Source: Paenibacillus sp. 19GGS1-52
GTDB taxonomy: Bacteria > Bacillota > Bacilli > Paenibacillales > Paenibacillaceae
Assembly: GCF_022369515.1 (NCBI RefSeq)
Contig: NZ_CP059724.1
Coordinates: 4,216,001 to 4,280,000, forward strand
DNA length: 64,000 nucleotides
Reading direction: 5' to 3'
The notes under the pieces were generated by a model, which saw nothing but the letters and a program-made list of their open reading frames with translations, was not told the origin of the DNA and did no database searches. Positions within the stretch are counted from its first letter, which is position 1. Every line of letters begins with the position of its first letter. A program made the translations under genes and the position numbers. Below are positions 1 through 8,559 of this stretch, in pieces.

Positions 1-211
1 AATAGGTTCGCTATTTTCATTGTGCTTACAACCTCAGTCATTGTTTATTTGTTGAAAGCTCATCCGAGTTGAGTTCCACATAAATCCTATTATATCATAT
101 TATTACATATACAAAGGTAGCCTATTGCGTTTAATTTTATATAATATAGTTGAATTTGCAACAAAATCAAGAGTGAACTCGTTAAATATACGAATAACTG
201 GAGGAGTTGTT

Positions 212-609
212 ATGAATGAGAATGAAATTAGGAGTGTTATCATTTGTAATTCTTCTTTTTCTAAGTTAAAAAGGCATTGGAAGCAGAGGGTATTGAGATG
301 TTCTTACAAGAAGATCAGTCGGATTGGATTCTTAATAATGTTAAGGCCACTAGATTCTCCATAAGCCGACCAACTGAAAAAGCTGCTTATTCAGAGTTCA
401 TTTCTATATACATTTACAATTCAGAACAAGAGCGTAAAGAAGGTCTAACAGATTTTAACTTGCAGAAGGAAAAATATAATATGGTGATACCGAATATTTA
501 CGAACTCAAAAATGTTCTTATACTCTATTGGCATCATGAGAACTTAAATAATGCCAACAATACTAAGTTTGGTAAACAAATTGAAAGGGCGCTTCAAAGA
601 ATCAAATAA
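212..609 (+). pseudogene. Small hypothetical gene broken by a frameshift
   Basis: An ATG at 212 has a good ribosome binding site (GGAGG at about 200), and the frame runs as MNENEIRSVIICNSSFSKLK. It then leaves a frame that continues convincingly from about 274 to the TAA at 607-609 (ALEAEGIEMFLQEDQSDW onward, ending QIERALQRIK). The switch point is the five-A run at 268-272; one extra A would fuse the two parts into a protein of about 132 residues. No family is recognised. It is either a recent pseudogene, a sequencing slip in a homopolymer, or slippage-dependent expression. Confidence 0.6.
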
Positions 610-616
610 GTAAAAC

Positions 617-653
617 AAACCCGGCAAAGATCATTTCGATCTTTGCCGGGTTT
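617..653. terminator. Bidirectional intrinsic terminator
   Basis: A near-perfect stem AACCCGGCAAAGATC / GATCTTTGCCGGGTT with a short ATTTC loop lies between the convergent 212-609 gene and asd. T-rich tracts flank it on both strands, so it can terminate both. Confidence 0.85.
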
Positions 654-693
654 GTTATTAGCGCCAGCCCAATCAGCCTACGCAGCATGCTAT

Positions 694-1779
694 TTATTTA
701 GGTTGGATATACCCTTCAGCCTTCAGCAGCTCGGCAATCAATACCGCGCCACCTGCAGCACCGCGCAGTGTATTGTGGGAGAGGCTCACGAATTTGTAGT
801 CGTAAAGAGTGTCTTCACGCAGTCTACCTGCGGAGATACCCATACCCTTCTCAATATCCCGATCCAGTCTTGTCTGAGGACGATTCTCCTCTTCGAAATA
901 GGTGATGAACTGTTTAGGTGCACTTGGCAGTTCCAGCTCCTGCGGGCGTCCTTTGAAGGTCTTCCAGAGATTCAAAATTTCTTCTTTAGATGGTTTCTTC
1001 TCAAAGGAGACAAATACCGCAGCCAGATGGCCATCAGCCACAGGCACACGAATACATTGCGAAGTAATGATCGGCAGCTCACTCTTTACGATGGCCCCAT
1101 CCTCAATACTGCCCCAAATACGCAAAGGCTCTTGCTCACTCTTCTCCTCTTCCCCACCGATGTAGGGAATCACGTTATCAAGCATCTCTGGCCAATCCGC
1201 AAAGGTCTTGCCGGCACCGGAAATCGCTTGATAGGTTGTGACAACAACCTTAGTGGGTTTGAAGTCATTAAGAGCATGTAGCGTAGGCATATAGCTCTGA
1301 ATCGAGCAATTGGGTTTCACAGCGATAAAGCCTGTTGTAGTGCCCAAACGTTTTCTTTGCTGTGCAATAACCTCCAGATGCTCTGGATTGATCTCTGGAA
1401 TAACCATAGGTACGTCCGGAGTCCAACGATGTGCCGAGTTATTCGAAATTACTGGAGTCCCCGTGCGAGCATAAGCTTCCTCGAGCGCTTTAATCTCATC
1501 TTTCTTCATATCGACAGCGCAAAAAATAAAATCGACTTCTGCAGCTACTTCATCAACCTTGGAGGCATCCTTTACCATGATTTTCTTGACACTTTCGGGC
1601 AATGCTGAAGCCAGCTTCCATCTACCTGATACCGCTTCTTCATAAGTTCTGCCTGCTGAATTAGGGCTGGCAGCAATCGCAACTACCTCAAACCAGGGAT
1701 GATTCTCAAGAAGTTCGATAAATCGCTGCCCCACCATTCCTGTGCCGCCTACTATACCTACTTTAAGCTTGCTTGACAT
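694..1779 (-). CDS. asd: Aspartate-semialdehyde dehydrogenase
   Basis: NADP-dependent reduction of aspartyl-phosphate to aspartate semialdehyde, the branch point to lysine/diaminopimelate, threonine and methionine. The N-terminal Rossmann motif GIVGGTGMVGQ is at about residues 9-19. The catalytic cysteine is in VKPNCSIQ near residue 157, and the C-terminal half has the conserved substrate-binding region (RVPVADGHLA). The length of about 361 residues and the KPNCSI form of the active site fit the archaeal/fungal-type branch better than the classic enterobacterial type. Upstream of the ATG at 1779 are two in-frame TTG codons (1785, 1782). The GGAAG at 1791-1795 could serve a TTG, so the start is uncertain by two codons. 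The gene stands alone, with a terminator just after its stop. Confidence 0.93.
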   Translation of the reverse strand: MSSKLKVGIVGGTGMVGQRFIELLENHPWFEVVAIAASPNSAGRTYEEAVSGRWKLASALPESVKKIMVKDASKVDEVAAEVDFIFCAVDMKKDEIKALEEAYARTGTPVISNNSAHRWTPDVPMVIPEINPEHLEVIAQQRKRLGTTTGFIAVKPNCSIQSYMPTLHALNDFKPTKVVVTTYQAISGAGKTFADWPEMLDNVIPYIGGEEEKSEQEPLRIWGSIEDGAIVKSELPIITSQCIRVPVADGHLAAVFVSFEKKPSKEEILNLWKTFKGRPQELELPSAPKQFITYFEEENRPQTRLDRDIEKGMGISAGRLREDTLYDYKFVSLSHNTLRGAAGGAVLIAELLKAEGYIQPK

Positions 1780-1909
1780 CAACAATTACACTTCCTTTTG
1801 AGTAACAGTCCTATTCATACAATAGGCCGATAATTAATGATATACGACACTCCAGCCATTTGCGTGTGCCGTCCTGCAAAATATTATTATGAATATAACA
1901 CAATCAAGT

Positions 1910-1966
1910 AGAAACGGCTACGCTGTCCTTAAATGGACGGTATCCGTTTCAGCAAGAAAGATAAGT
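1910..1966 (+). repeat. Dispersed GAAACGG palindrome, copy P1
   Basis: Imperfect palindrome AGAAACGG(CTACGCTGTCC)...GGACGGTATCCGTTTC followed by a degenerate tail GCAAGAAAGATAAG. The same element recurs at 16277-16340, 39617-39684 and 43400-43452. It lies between the VWA operon and asd and could fold into a hairpin that terminates the operon. Confidence 0.8.
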
Positions 1967-1992
1967 AAATTTAGTGTGCGCAGCATATAGAG

Positions 1993-3213
1993 TCACCCTT
2001 GAAGCGCTCCCAACCGTTTGGATAACTCCGCCAAATCCTGCCCTTTAAGTGCACCTTCCACCAACGCAGGCAATAAAGCAGGTGTACAGGCAAAACAAGG
2101 AGTCCCATCTCGGGAGAGCTGCTTGGCAAGCTGTTCATCATAGAAGGGCTTTCCCCCGTCTGACAAAGCCAACAGACACATCGTTCGAACACCAGATTCT
2201 CGCAGTTCACGCATCCGGCGGATAAGCCCAGACTGATTGCCTCCTTCGTACAGATCCGAGACAATGATAAACAGCGTCTTCTTTGGCTCTTCAATAAACT
2301 GCTCGCAATACTTGACCGACTTATGGATATCCGTCCCTCCGCCCAGTTGTATACCAAACAGCATATCTACAGGATCATTGCCACATTGCTCGGTCAAATC
2401 TACAACCTCCGTGTCAAATACCACTACCCGTGTATTCAGGGACGGAATGCTGGCAAAGATTGAACCGATAATGGAAGCCCAGATAATCGAGTCAGCCATT
2501 GAGCCGCTTTGGTCAATATCGACAATAACAGTCCATTCCTTACTGCGGCGCGCCCGGTCAAAATAATAAAAACGCTCCGGAATGATCAGCTTCCGTTCCG
2601 TATCATAGTGCTTCAGATTTCGCTGGATTGTCCGCTTCCAATCCAAACCGCTTAATGACGGCAGCGGAGAATGCTGACGTTTGTTGAGCGCCCCAGTCAC
2701 AGCACGGCGAATATCCGTTTCCAGTAACTTGACCAGATCATCCACGACAGCTTGGACAAGCTGGCGCGCCGTATCCTTGGTTTTCTCCGGAATCTTCCCT
2801 TTCAGTGACAGCAGCGTTCCCACCAGTTGGATATCCGGCTTGACCGTAGCCAGCAATTCCGGTTCAAACAGCAACTGCTTCCAGCCTTTACGTTCCATGG
2901 CATCATTCTGAATGATCGAGACTACATCCTCCGGAAAAAAAGTGCGTACATCGCCCAGCCATTTGGACAGATGGATGGCAGCATGTCCTGATCCGGCTCC
3001 TTTGCCCTTGCCGGAGCCAGAGGAAGTGCCACCACTGCTGACCACACTGGTATCATCATAAATGGCCGCCAGTGCTGCATCCATAATCTGTTCCTCGTCG
3101 CTCAGTGCCAGATTACCGCCTTCACAATAGCTGGATAATTGTCCTTCCGCTTCCTGGCCCAGAATGAGCCGCCAACGGGATACAGTACTTGCTTCTCGGC
3201 CTGGGTTCATCAT
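1993..3213 (-). CDS. VWA-domain protein (MoxR-associated)
   Basis: About 406 residues. The C-terminal von Willebrand A domain has an intact MIDAS metal site: DIDQSGS (D235, S237, S239) and the GGGTD threonine near residue 295. Before it lie a Gly/Ser-rich linker (about 60-78) and a helical region. VWA proteins of this kind usually partner with MoxR AAA+ ATPases to remodel or load metal into target proteins. A MoxR-type ATPase gene lies two genes upstream in the same operon. The chosen ATG at 3213 overlaps the preceding stop as TGATG, implying translational coupling; an in-frame TTG at 3216 is less likely. It is the last gene of the five-gene operon. Confidence 0.85.
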   Translation of the reverse strand: MMNPGREASTVSRWRLILGQEAEGQLSSYCEGGNLALSDEEQIMDAALAAIYDDTSVVSSGGTSSGSGKGKGAGSGHAAIHLSKWLGDVRTFFPEDVVSIIQNDAMERKGWKQLLFEPELLATVKPDIQLVGTLLSLKGKIPEKTKDTARQLVQAVVDDLVKLLETDIRRAVTGALNKRQHSPLPSLSGLDWKRTIQRNLKHYDTERKLIIPERFYYFDRARRSKEWTVIVDIDQSGSMADSIIWASIIGSIFASIPSLNTRVVVFDTEVVDLTEQCGNDPVDMLFGIQLGGGTDIHKSVKYCEQFIEEPKKTLFIIVSDLYEGGNQSGLIRRMRELRESGVRTMCLLALSDGGKPFYDEQLAKQLSRDGTPCFACTPALLPALVEGALKGQDLAELSKRLGALQG

Positions 3214-5552
3214 CAAAGGTCCCCGAAATCAAAATCATTCAGCTCATCCAGCATTTTGTTCTCTTCCTCCTTAAGTTCACCCGTCAGAATCTCCGCCGCC
3301 TGCTCCACATTCACTCCCCATAGCTCTCCTAACAGTTCAGCAATCATAGTCTTTTCCCTTGCTGAAAAGGAACTAAAAGCTCTTCTCAAAAAAACAAGCG
3401 CGCGTTTAAATTCTTCGTCCTGCAAGGAGTTGATATAATCATTAAGCTGCTCCCACAGACTCATCCTTGACAAAAGACCATAACGGTTACGCATGGAAAG
3501 CCCTTCGAACCAGCCCGCTCCTAGATCAGCTGGAATGCCTGGTGATAGACGGCGCGAGACCTCAACGGCACACTGCTCGGGGGTAATCGCTCCACGCTCC
3601 ATTAGGATGGCACAAGCAAAGCCGGATAGACGCGGATTTCGGTCATCCCGCTCCGACAAGTGTAGAAGTTCCTGCAGCCATAAGGCTTCATCCACTGTTT
3701 CACTATGATTCAGCGCGATGGTGTTCAATTCATTTATAGCAATAATTAAACCGCCTGCTGCTTCATCGTTGCAATTACAAGCATCCAGCAGGTAGAGGCT
3801 ACCACGCAGGAACAGTTGCTCCAGTAACGGAACAAGCGGTGCTGTATCAATCTTGCGGATATCACCGAAGCTGATAATCGTGGATAGCTCACGGGCTGCC
3901 GCAGCAATTTGCACCACATCGCGACTATCAGCAGCAAGCGCCTGTAACGTCTGTCTGCCTACCTCCATTTGCGAGGTCATCCCGCATTGGCAAGCCATGC
4001 GGATGAGTGCTGAGGCTTCGGCAATAGTGCGGCATTCCTGCAGCTTCTCTCCCAGCACATATGCACAGGCTACCTCAATTGTCTCACCTAGCAAGGTGGA
4101 TTCAACGACCTGGATCTCCACCTCCGGTGACCACTGAATGATCCAATTCTCCGCCCAGGTTGCTCCCTGCTGTCCACTTGCCTGAATTCTTACGAAGCTT
4201 ATCCCGAGAAAACTTAAGCGATGGAATAGAAAGGAACGGTTCAAGTCCAGAAAAGCAGCTTCCACCGAGCTTACTCTCCGGTTCTCCCGCAGATCCAGCG
4301 CTAGATCGCTGGCAATAGTTGTCTTGTACTTCTCCAGCTTCAAACGTTTCAGCCAGCGATTCAGGTCATCCTGAATCGGTGTCTGACTTACTCCCTCAGC
4401 AAGGCTCCCGATCTCTGTACCTACGTCAATTTTAGCCAAGGCCTCGGCGATTACAGATAGATCGCCATGTCCAAGTAGTGTCTGAGCAGCATCACGCAGA
4501 TCACGTAGGGTAGGAGCACTTCCACCATGCAGCGCTGCAAGTGACTCAGCCATCCGGACCGCTTCGATCACTTCAGCAGTAGAACGATGGGTTCCACCAC
4601 TACGGACGTGCCGGGCTACGGAGGATAAATACAGATGTGGCAAATCCTCCGGCGTTCCCGCCTCTATGGCTTCCCACATCATCTGATAATAATGAGGAGC
4701 ACCGTTTCCCGCGCCATAGCCAGACATAGTGGACAGCTTATAGTACGAATAAGGCATTAGTGTGAGCTTGGTGCTGCATGACGGCATTCCCGCAAGCTCT
4801 GCGTCACTCATGCTTTCTGTCAGATCAGCGAGAGCCGCAGCATGATATGCACCACAGATCACGACGATCCGCTGCGGATCATGTCCTTCAGCCATCGTCT
4901 CCTTGATCTTCCGCCGCATATAAGATTCACGCACATAATTATACGCATGCTCCGCAGGTTGCTCTAGCTGTTCTTTCTCCTCCGAGAGCACTCTCATCTC
5001 TGCCGAGAAGGAAAGTATCGCTTCGCGGTAAGCTCCGGCATTCAAGTTGTGCTCGTAATTACGCTCCCAGTACATGTCGTAGTCATACTCCCCAGCCAGC
5101 TCTGCAATACGGCTGTAGACGGAGCGTTCTTCTTCGACCACCTGGGGTGATAACTCCACGGGCTCAGCAACCACTGGCTTGGAATCGTCCTTGCCGTTGC
5201 GGCTTAAAGCACCTTGCAAGGCAAGATTTACCGAAGAGGGTAAATCGATGAATGCCGCTAAAGCTCCATGCTCCTTGGCCCACTTCATGCCCTGATACTC
5301 TGGAGAATAAATGGCAAAAGGCCATAAAACCGTACGCACCGGCAATTCCTCGGTAAAAGCCAATATCGCCACAGGAGGTTTCGTCACCTGATTCGTCAAA
5401 TGGCGGATTTCTGCCGTAGCATCGGCGGGGCCTTCAATGAGTACTGCCGTCGGCTGAAGTTCGTCCAAGTAATCCAGTACATGCTTGGCACCACCTGGTG
5501 ACAGATGCCGCACCCCAAAAATATGCACCGCAGCTTCAGCAGTCGCTTTCAC
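3213..5552 (-). CDS. DUF5682-like large protein of the MoxR/VWA operon
   Basis: A 779-residue protein beginning with an IFGVRHLSPGGAKHVLDYLD segment and VLIEGPADA, the N-terminal signature I associate with the DUF5682 family, found next to MoxR and VWA genes. No signal peptide or membrane segment is seen, so it is probably cytosolic. The middle contains an IVVICGAYHAAAL stretch resembling TraB/PrgY-type folds; this is only a resemblance. The GTG start at 5552 has AAGGAG upstream and overlaps the ATPase stop by 4 bp; the 3' end overlaps the VWA start. Its biochemical role is unknown, and context suggests it acts with the ATPase. Confidence 0.72.
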   Translation of the reverse strand: MKATAEAAVHIFGVRHLSPGGAKHVLDYLDELQPTAVLIEGPADATAEIRHLTNQVTKPPVAILAFTEELPVRTVLWPFAIYSPEYQGMKWAKEHGALAAFIDLPSSVNLALQGALSRNGKDDSKPVVAEPVELSPQVVEEERSVYSRIAELAGEYDYDMYWERNYEHNLNAGAYREAILSFSAEMRVLSEEKEQLEQPAEHAYNYVRESYMRRKIKETMAEGHDPQRIVVICGAYHAAALADLTESMSDAELAGMPSCSTKLTLMPYSYYKLSTMSGYGAGNGAPHYYQMMWEAIEAGTPEDLPHLYLSSVARHVRSGGTHRSTAEVIEAVRMAESLAALHGGSAPTLRDLRDAAQTLLGHGDLSVIAEALAKIDVGTEIGSLAEGVSQTPIQDDLNRWLKRLKLEKYKTTIASDLALDLRENRRVSSVEAAFLDLNRSFLFHRLSFLGISFVRIQASGQQGATWAENWIIQWSPEVEIQVVESTLLGETIEVACAYVLGEKLQECRTIAEASALIRMACQCGMTSQMEVGRQTLQALAADSRDVVQIAAAARELSTIISFGDIRKIDTAPLVPLLEQLFLRGSLYLLDACNCNDEAAGGLIIAINELNTIALNHSETVDEALWLQELLHLSERDDRNPRLSGFACAILMERGAITPEQCAVEVSRRLSPGIPADLGAGWFEGLSMRNRYGLLSRMSLWEQLNDYINSLQDEEFKRALVFLRRAFSSFSAREKTMIAELLGELWGVNVEQAAEILTGELKEEENKMLDELNDFDFGDL

Positions 5553-6652
5553 TCGTTCATCTCCTTACAGGCCTGGTACAGTCCCCGCCATTCTGCGCCT
5601 CTTTTCTTCATTACATTATCTAGATATTCCTTCCAGACCAGCTTATCCTTATCATCATCCTTGACGATTGCCCCCTGCAGCCCGGCGGCTAAATCCTCAT
5701 CAGTCAGTTCTCCGCTGCCGAAGCTGGCAGCCAGGGCCATACTATTCGTAAGAAGTGAAATGGCCTCTGCCGTAGAAATAACACCTGCAGGAGATTTTAT
5801 TTTCTCCTTCTTATCCAATGTCATCCCGCTGCGCAGCTCACGGAAGATGGTCACTACTTTAAGCAGTGCTTTATCGGCAGGCAGAGAAGCCTGCAGCTCA
5901 TAGGAAGAGGCGATCTCCCGGACCCGCTTTTTGACAATTTCCAGTTCTGTTTCTAGATCCGCAGGAGCAGGCAGCACGATAATGTTAAATCGTCTTTTCA
6001 GAGCGGCAGACATTTCGTTAACTCCGCGGTCTCTAGTATTCGCTGTAGCGATGATAGAGAAGCCTTTACGTGCACTTGTCTCTTTGCCAAGCTCAGGCAC
6101 AGAAATCGTCTTCTCGGACAAAATGGAGATCAAGGCGTCCTGAACCTCCGAAGCACAGCGGGATATTTCTTCGAACCGGGCAATTCCGCCATCCTCCATC
6201 GCCCGCATAATCGGACTCCGCACAAGCGCTTCGGGTGTGGGGCCGTTCGCCAACAGCATGGCGTAGTTCCAGGAATAACGCACATGCTCCTCACTTGTAC
6301 CTGCGGTTCCTTGAACAACCAGCCCCGAGTTGCCATAAATCGCTGCTGCCAAATTCTCGGACAGCCACGATTTAGCCGTACCGGGTTCTCCAATCAAGAG
6401 CAGCGCCCGATCAGTTACGAGCGTTGCAATGGCCATCTCTATCAAGCGAGTATTTCCTATATATTTGGGCGTAATCACTGTTGAACCTGCTTTGCCTCCG
6501 GCGATGAAGGTCAATACGGAGCGGGGAGACATTTGCCACCCGGACGGAATCTTTCCTTTATCCTCACGGCGCAGTGCTTCCAGCTCCTCTTGATATAACA
6601 CCTCAGCCGGCAATCGCATATAATCTTGAAGCTGCTCTTGATCAGTTGTCAT
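5549..6652 (-). CDS. MoxR-type AAA+ ATPase
   Basis: A 367-residue AAA+ ATPase. Walker A is GEPGTAKS (88-95), the Walker B region is GIARFEEIS (about 156-164), sensor 1 is ATANTRD (202-208), and arginine-finger candidates are KRRF (about 219-222). The Walker B carries E-E where D-E is usual, so its hydrolysis chemistry may be atypical. MoxR ATPases are thought to act as chaperones with VWA partners, and one is encoded in this operon. The ATG has a strong AAAGGGAG site, which overlaps the 3' end of the preceding HEAT-like gene; stop and next start are separated by zero bases. Confidence 0.85.
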   Translation of the reverse strand: MTTDQEQLQDYMRLPAEVLYQEELEALRREDKGKIPSGWQMSPRSVLTFIAGGKAGSTVITPKYIGNTRLIEMAIATLVTDRALLLIGEPGTAKSWLSENLAAAIYGNSGLVVQGTAGTSEEHVRYSWNYAMLLANGPTPEALVRSPIMRAMEDGGIARFEEISRCASEVQDALISILSEKTISVPELGKETSARKGFSIIATANTRDRGVNEMSAALKRRFNIIVLPAPADLETELEIVKKRVREIASSYELQASLPADKALLKVVTIFRELRSGMTLDKKEKIKSPAGVISTAEAISLLTNSMALAASFGSGELTDEDLAAGLQGAIVKDDDKDKLVWKEYLDNVMKKRGAEWRGLYQACKEMNE

Positions 6653-8530
6653 TTATACATCTCCCTTTTTGCTTATTAAGTCTATTGCATACTTAAGCTG
6701 CTGTTCGCCTTCGTACTTATAAGTAGGCAATACAGCTACCAATCGCTGTATATATGAAGCAGGCAGCTTACACAGTTGCTCAAAAACATACATATCAAAG
6801 ATGTAGCAATTATTATTACGTTTATCTTCAAGTGCTCTCACCAAGGCCTCCTGCCGCAACTCTGGTTTAGCCTCGGCACGCTCTAGCCCCCTCAATACTA
6901 AACTGGCCGTATTATTGCGGAATTGGGGCTGTTTCTCCAAACTGTGCAGCAAATACTGCACAACCGCTGGTTCACCAGGCGTTGCGAATACAGTGACCAG
7001 TTCGGCTTTATCCTTATCCACAAACCATTTTAGCCAACGGGGGTCCCAGTCTGCCGCAATTTGCTCGCGGGAAGGCATTTCAGCTACAGAAGAGGAGATT
7101 TCCCGCGAAGAGGAGATTTCCCGCGAAGAGGAGCTCCATACGGCTTCACTAGTCTGATATGTCCAGGTTAGTACCATCTCTTCGATCGTATCTAGCACCC
7201 TTTGGTCTCTCACTTTAGTTCCCTTCTCTTTGCCGATTAAGGATTTGAGCTTATTCATTAGAGTTAGCCCATATTGATCATACAATTGCTGGGCGGATAA
7301 GCTGCGATAAGCCAAACGGAAGGCATTCGGCGTATAGGAACTATCCAGCTTCTCCACCTCCTGCAACAGGTGTAAGGCTACCTCTGAACTCAACTTCTCC
7401 ATATAGGAAACCGCATGATCCAGCAGATTACCTATTCGTAGTGAGGAATATAAAGAATAATTATTTAGTACATCCGTGTAAATAGCAGTTAAGGATTGCG
7501 ATTGTTTCCCTCTTAGAGCGACCATGAAGTTCTGAAGTCTTAACCACTGTTCTTTAGCTTGCTTATCATCCTTACTTACTTCGACTGCCTTACTCAGCTC
7601 CACAGCAAAATCTCCCACAATCCGTTCATCGAGTTCCGTTATGGGTAGGCCACTTAAGGCGTGAGCGACAAGCTCCATGTCTTTACCGGAGAAAGCTTCA
7701 TATAGACGCTCCAATACCCCTTTGGTAGAAGTACTGGTTGCCAGTGTATGGGTTGCCAAAGCGTTATAGGCCGCTTCCCGAATGACCTTTTTCTTTTCTT
7801 TCGTCCATTTCAGCATGGCTTCTTCATAGCGCTCGTCACCAGCGAGCAAGGCTATCGCGGCAATTCGCACCTCATCCGATCCGTTCTCTGCGGAATTATA
7901 GACTAACTCCAGTGTCTCTTCTCCGCCAACTTTGTGGATAACCCGCAGCTTGCGTGTCTCACTCCTGCCGCCAGCAGGGTTAAAGAGCTCAATTAAATGG
8001 GGAGCAACCGTTGGCCCGTAAGAGGGCAAGATTTTATTCATAGCAAATTCAGCAATCTCTACATAAGGATCATCCAGTGCCTTGATCGCGAACGGAAACA
8101 ACCTCAAGTCATGGAACATCCCCTCGGCAAAAGCCGCAACTACAATCTCATAGCGGCCGCTCCCGGTTGTGGACAACGCTTTTTGTACCTCGGCCAGTTT
8201 ACGGTAAGTGAAGCTTGTAGACAAATAGATCTTATGGCTATCCATTTCCATAATTTCTCCATCAGGAGCTGTAGAGCCTTGTGTATATAACACTGAGCCT
8301 AGCAATAATGCTAGGTCCTGCAGCTGTATTGCGGATGCCTGCCCTTCTGCCGGCTCCAATAGTGCCGATATGCCTTCTCCCAATCTTTTGAAAATAGCTG
8401 CCCGTTCGCCAAGCTGTTGAAACTGCGGCAGAAGACGTTTTAAACGAAAATCTCCTGGAGCCAAATCACTTCCGGCAATATATAGCCTTCTCACCTCTTG
8501 ATGTAGCTCCTGCAACAACGCTGTACTCAT
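6653..8530 (-). CDS. HEAT-like repeat protein of the MoxR/VWA operon
   Basis: A 625-residue, almost all-helical protein. Its internal segments resemble HEAT/ARM repeats (for example AFAIKALDDPYVEIAEFAMN and the VRIAAIALLAGDERYEEAM region), so it is a plausible scaffold. No catalytic motif was recognised. Related proteins in comparable clusters are called DUF5691; I cannot confirm membership. The start at 8530 has AGGGGGA. A serine/glutamate-rich insert SSSREISSSREISSS comes from an 18-bp tandem repeat at 7089-7133. Position: second gene of the operon, 29 bp after the SWIM gene. Confidence 0.6.
   Translation of the reverse strand: MSTALLQELHQEVRRLYIAGSDLAPGDFRLKRLLPQFQQLGERAAIFKRLGEGISALLEPAEGQASAIQLQDLALLLGSVLYTQGSTAPDGEIMEMDSHKIYLSTSFTYRKLAEVQKALSTTGSGRYEIVVAAFAEGMFHDLRLFPFAIKALDDPYVEIAEFAMNKILPSYGPTVAPHLIELFNPAGGRSETRKLRVIHKVGGEETLELVYNSAENGSDEVRIAAIALLAGDERYEEAMLKWTKEKKKVIREAAYNALATHTLATSTSTKGVLERLYEAFSGKDMELVAHALSGLPITELDERIVGDFAVELSKAVEVSKDDKQAKEQWLRLQNFMVALRGKQSQSLTAIYTDVLNNYSLYSSLRIGNLLDHAVSYMEKLSSEVALHLLQEVEKLDSSYTPNAFRLAYRSLSAQQLYDQYGLTLMNKLKSLIGKEKGTKVRDQRVLDTIEEMVLTWTYQTSEAVWSSSSREISSSREISSSVAEMPSREQIAADWDPRWLKWFVDKDKAELVTVFATPGEPAVVQYLLHSLEKQPQFRNNTASLVLRGLERAEAKPELRQEALVRALEDKRNNNCYIFDMYVFEQLCKLPASYIQRLVAVLPTYKYEGEQQLKYAIDLISKKGDV
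7089..7133. repeat. 18-bp tandem repeat inside the HEAT-like gene
   Basis: The unit GAAGAGGAGATTTCCCGC occurs two and a half times in frame and encodes SSREIS repeats. The copies are identical, so copy number may vary between strains without shifting the frame. Confidence 0.85.
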
Positions 8531-8559
8531 GGGTTGTCCCCCTATTGTTATTATAAGAT

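Noticed and set aside
1..211. Possible end of an upstream gene
   Set aside because: AT-rich with no sustained reading frame or terminator; nothing supportable seen.
643..1281. 212-codon plus-strand frame opposite asd
   Set aside because: Fully antisense to a clear asd gene, with no start signal.
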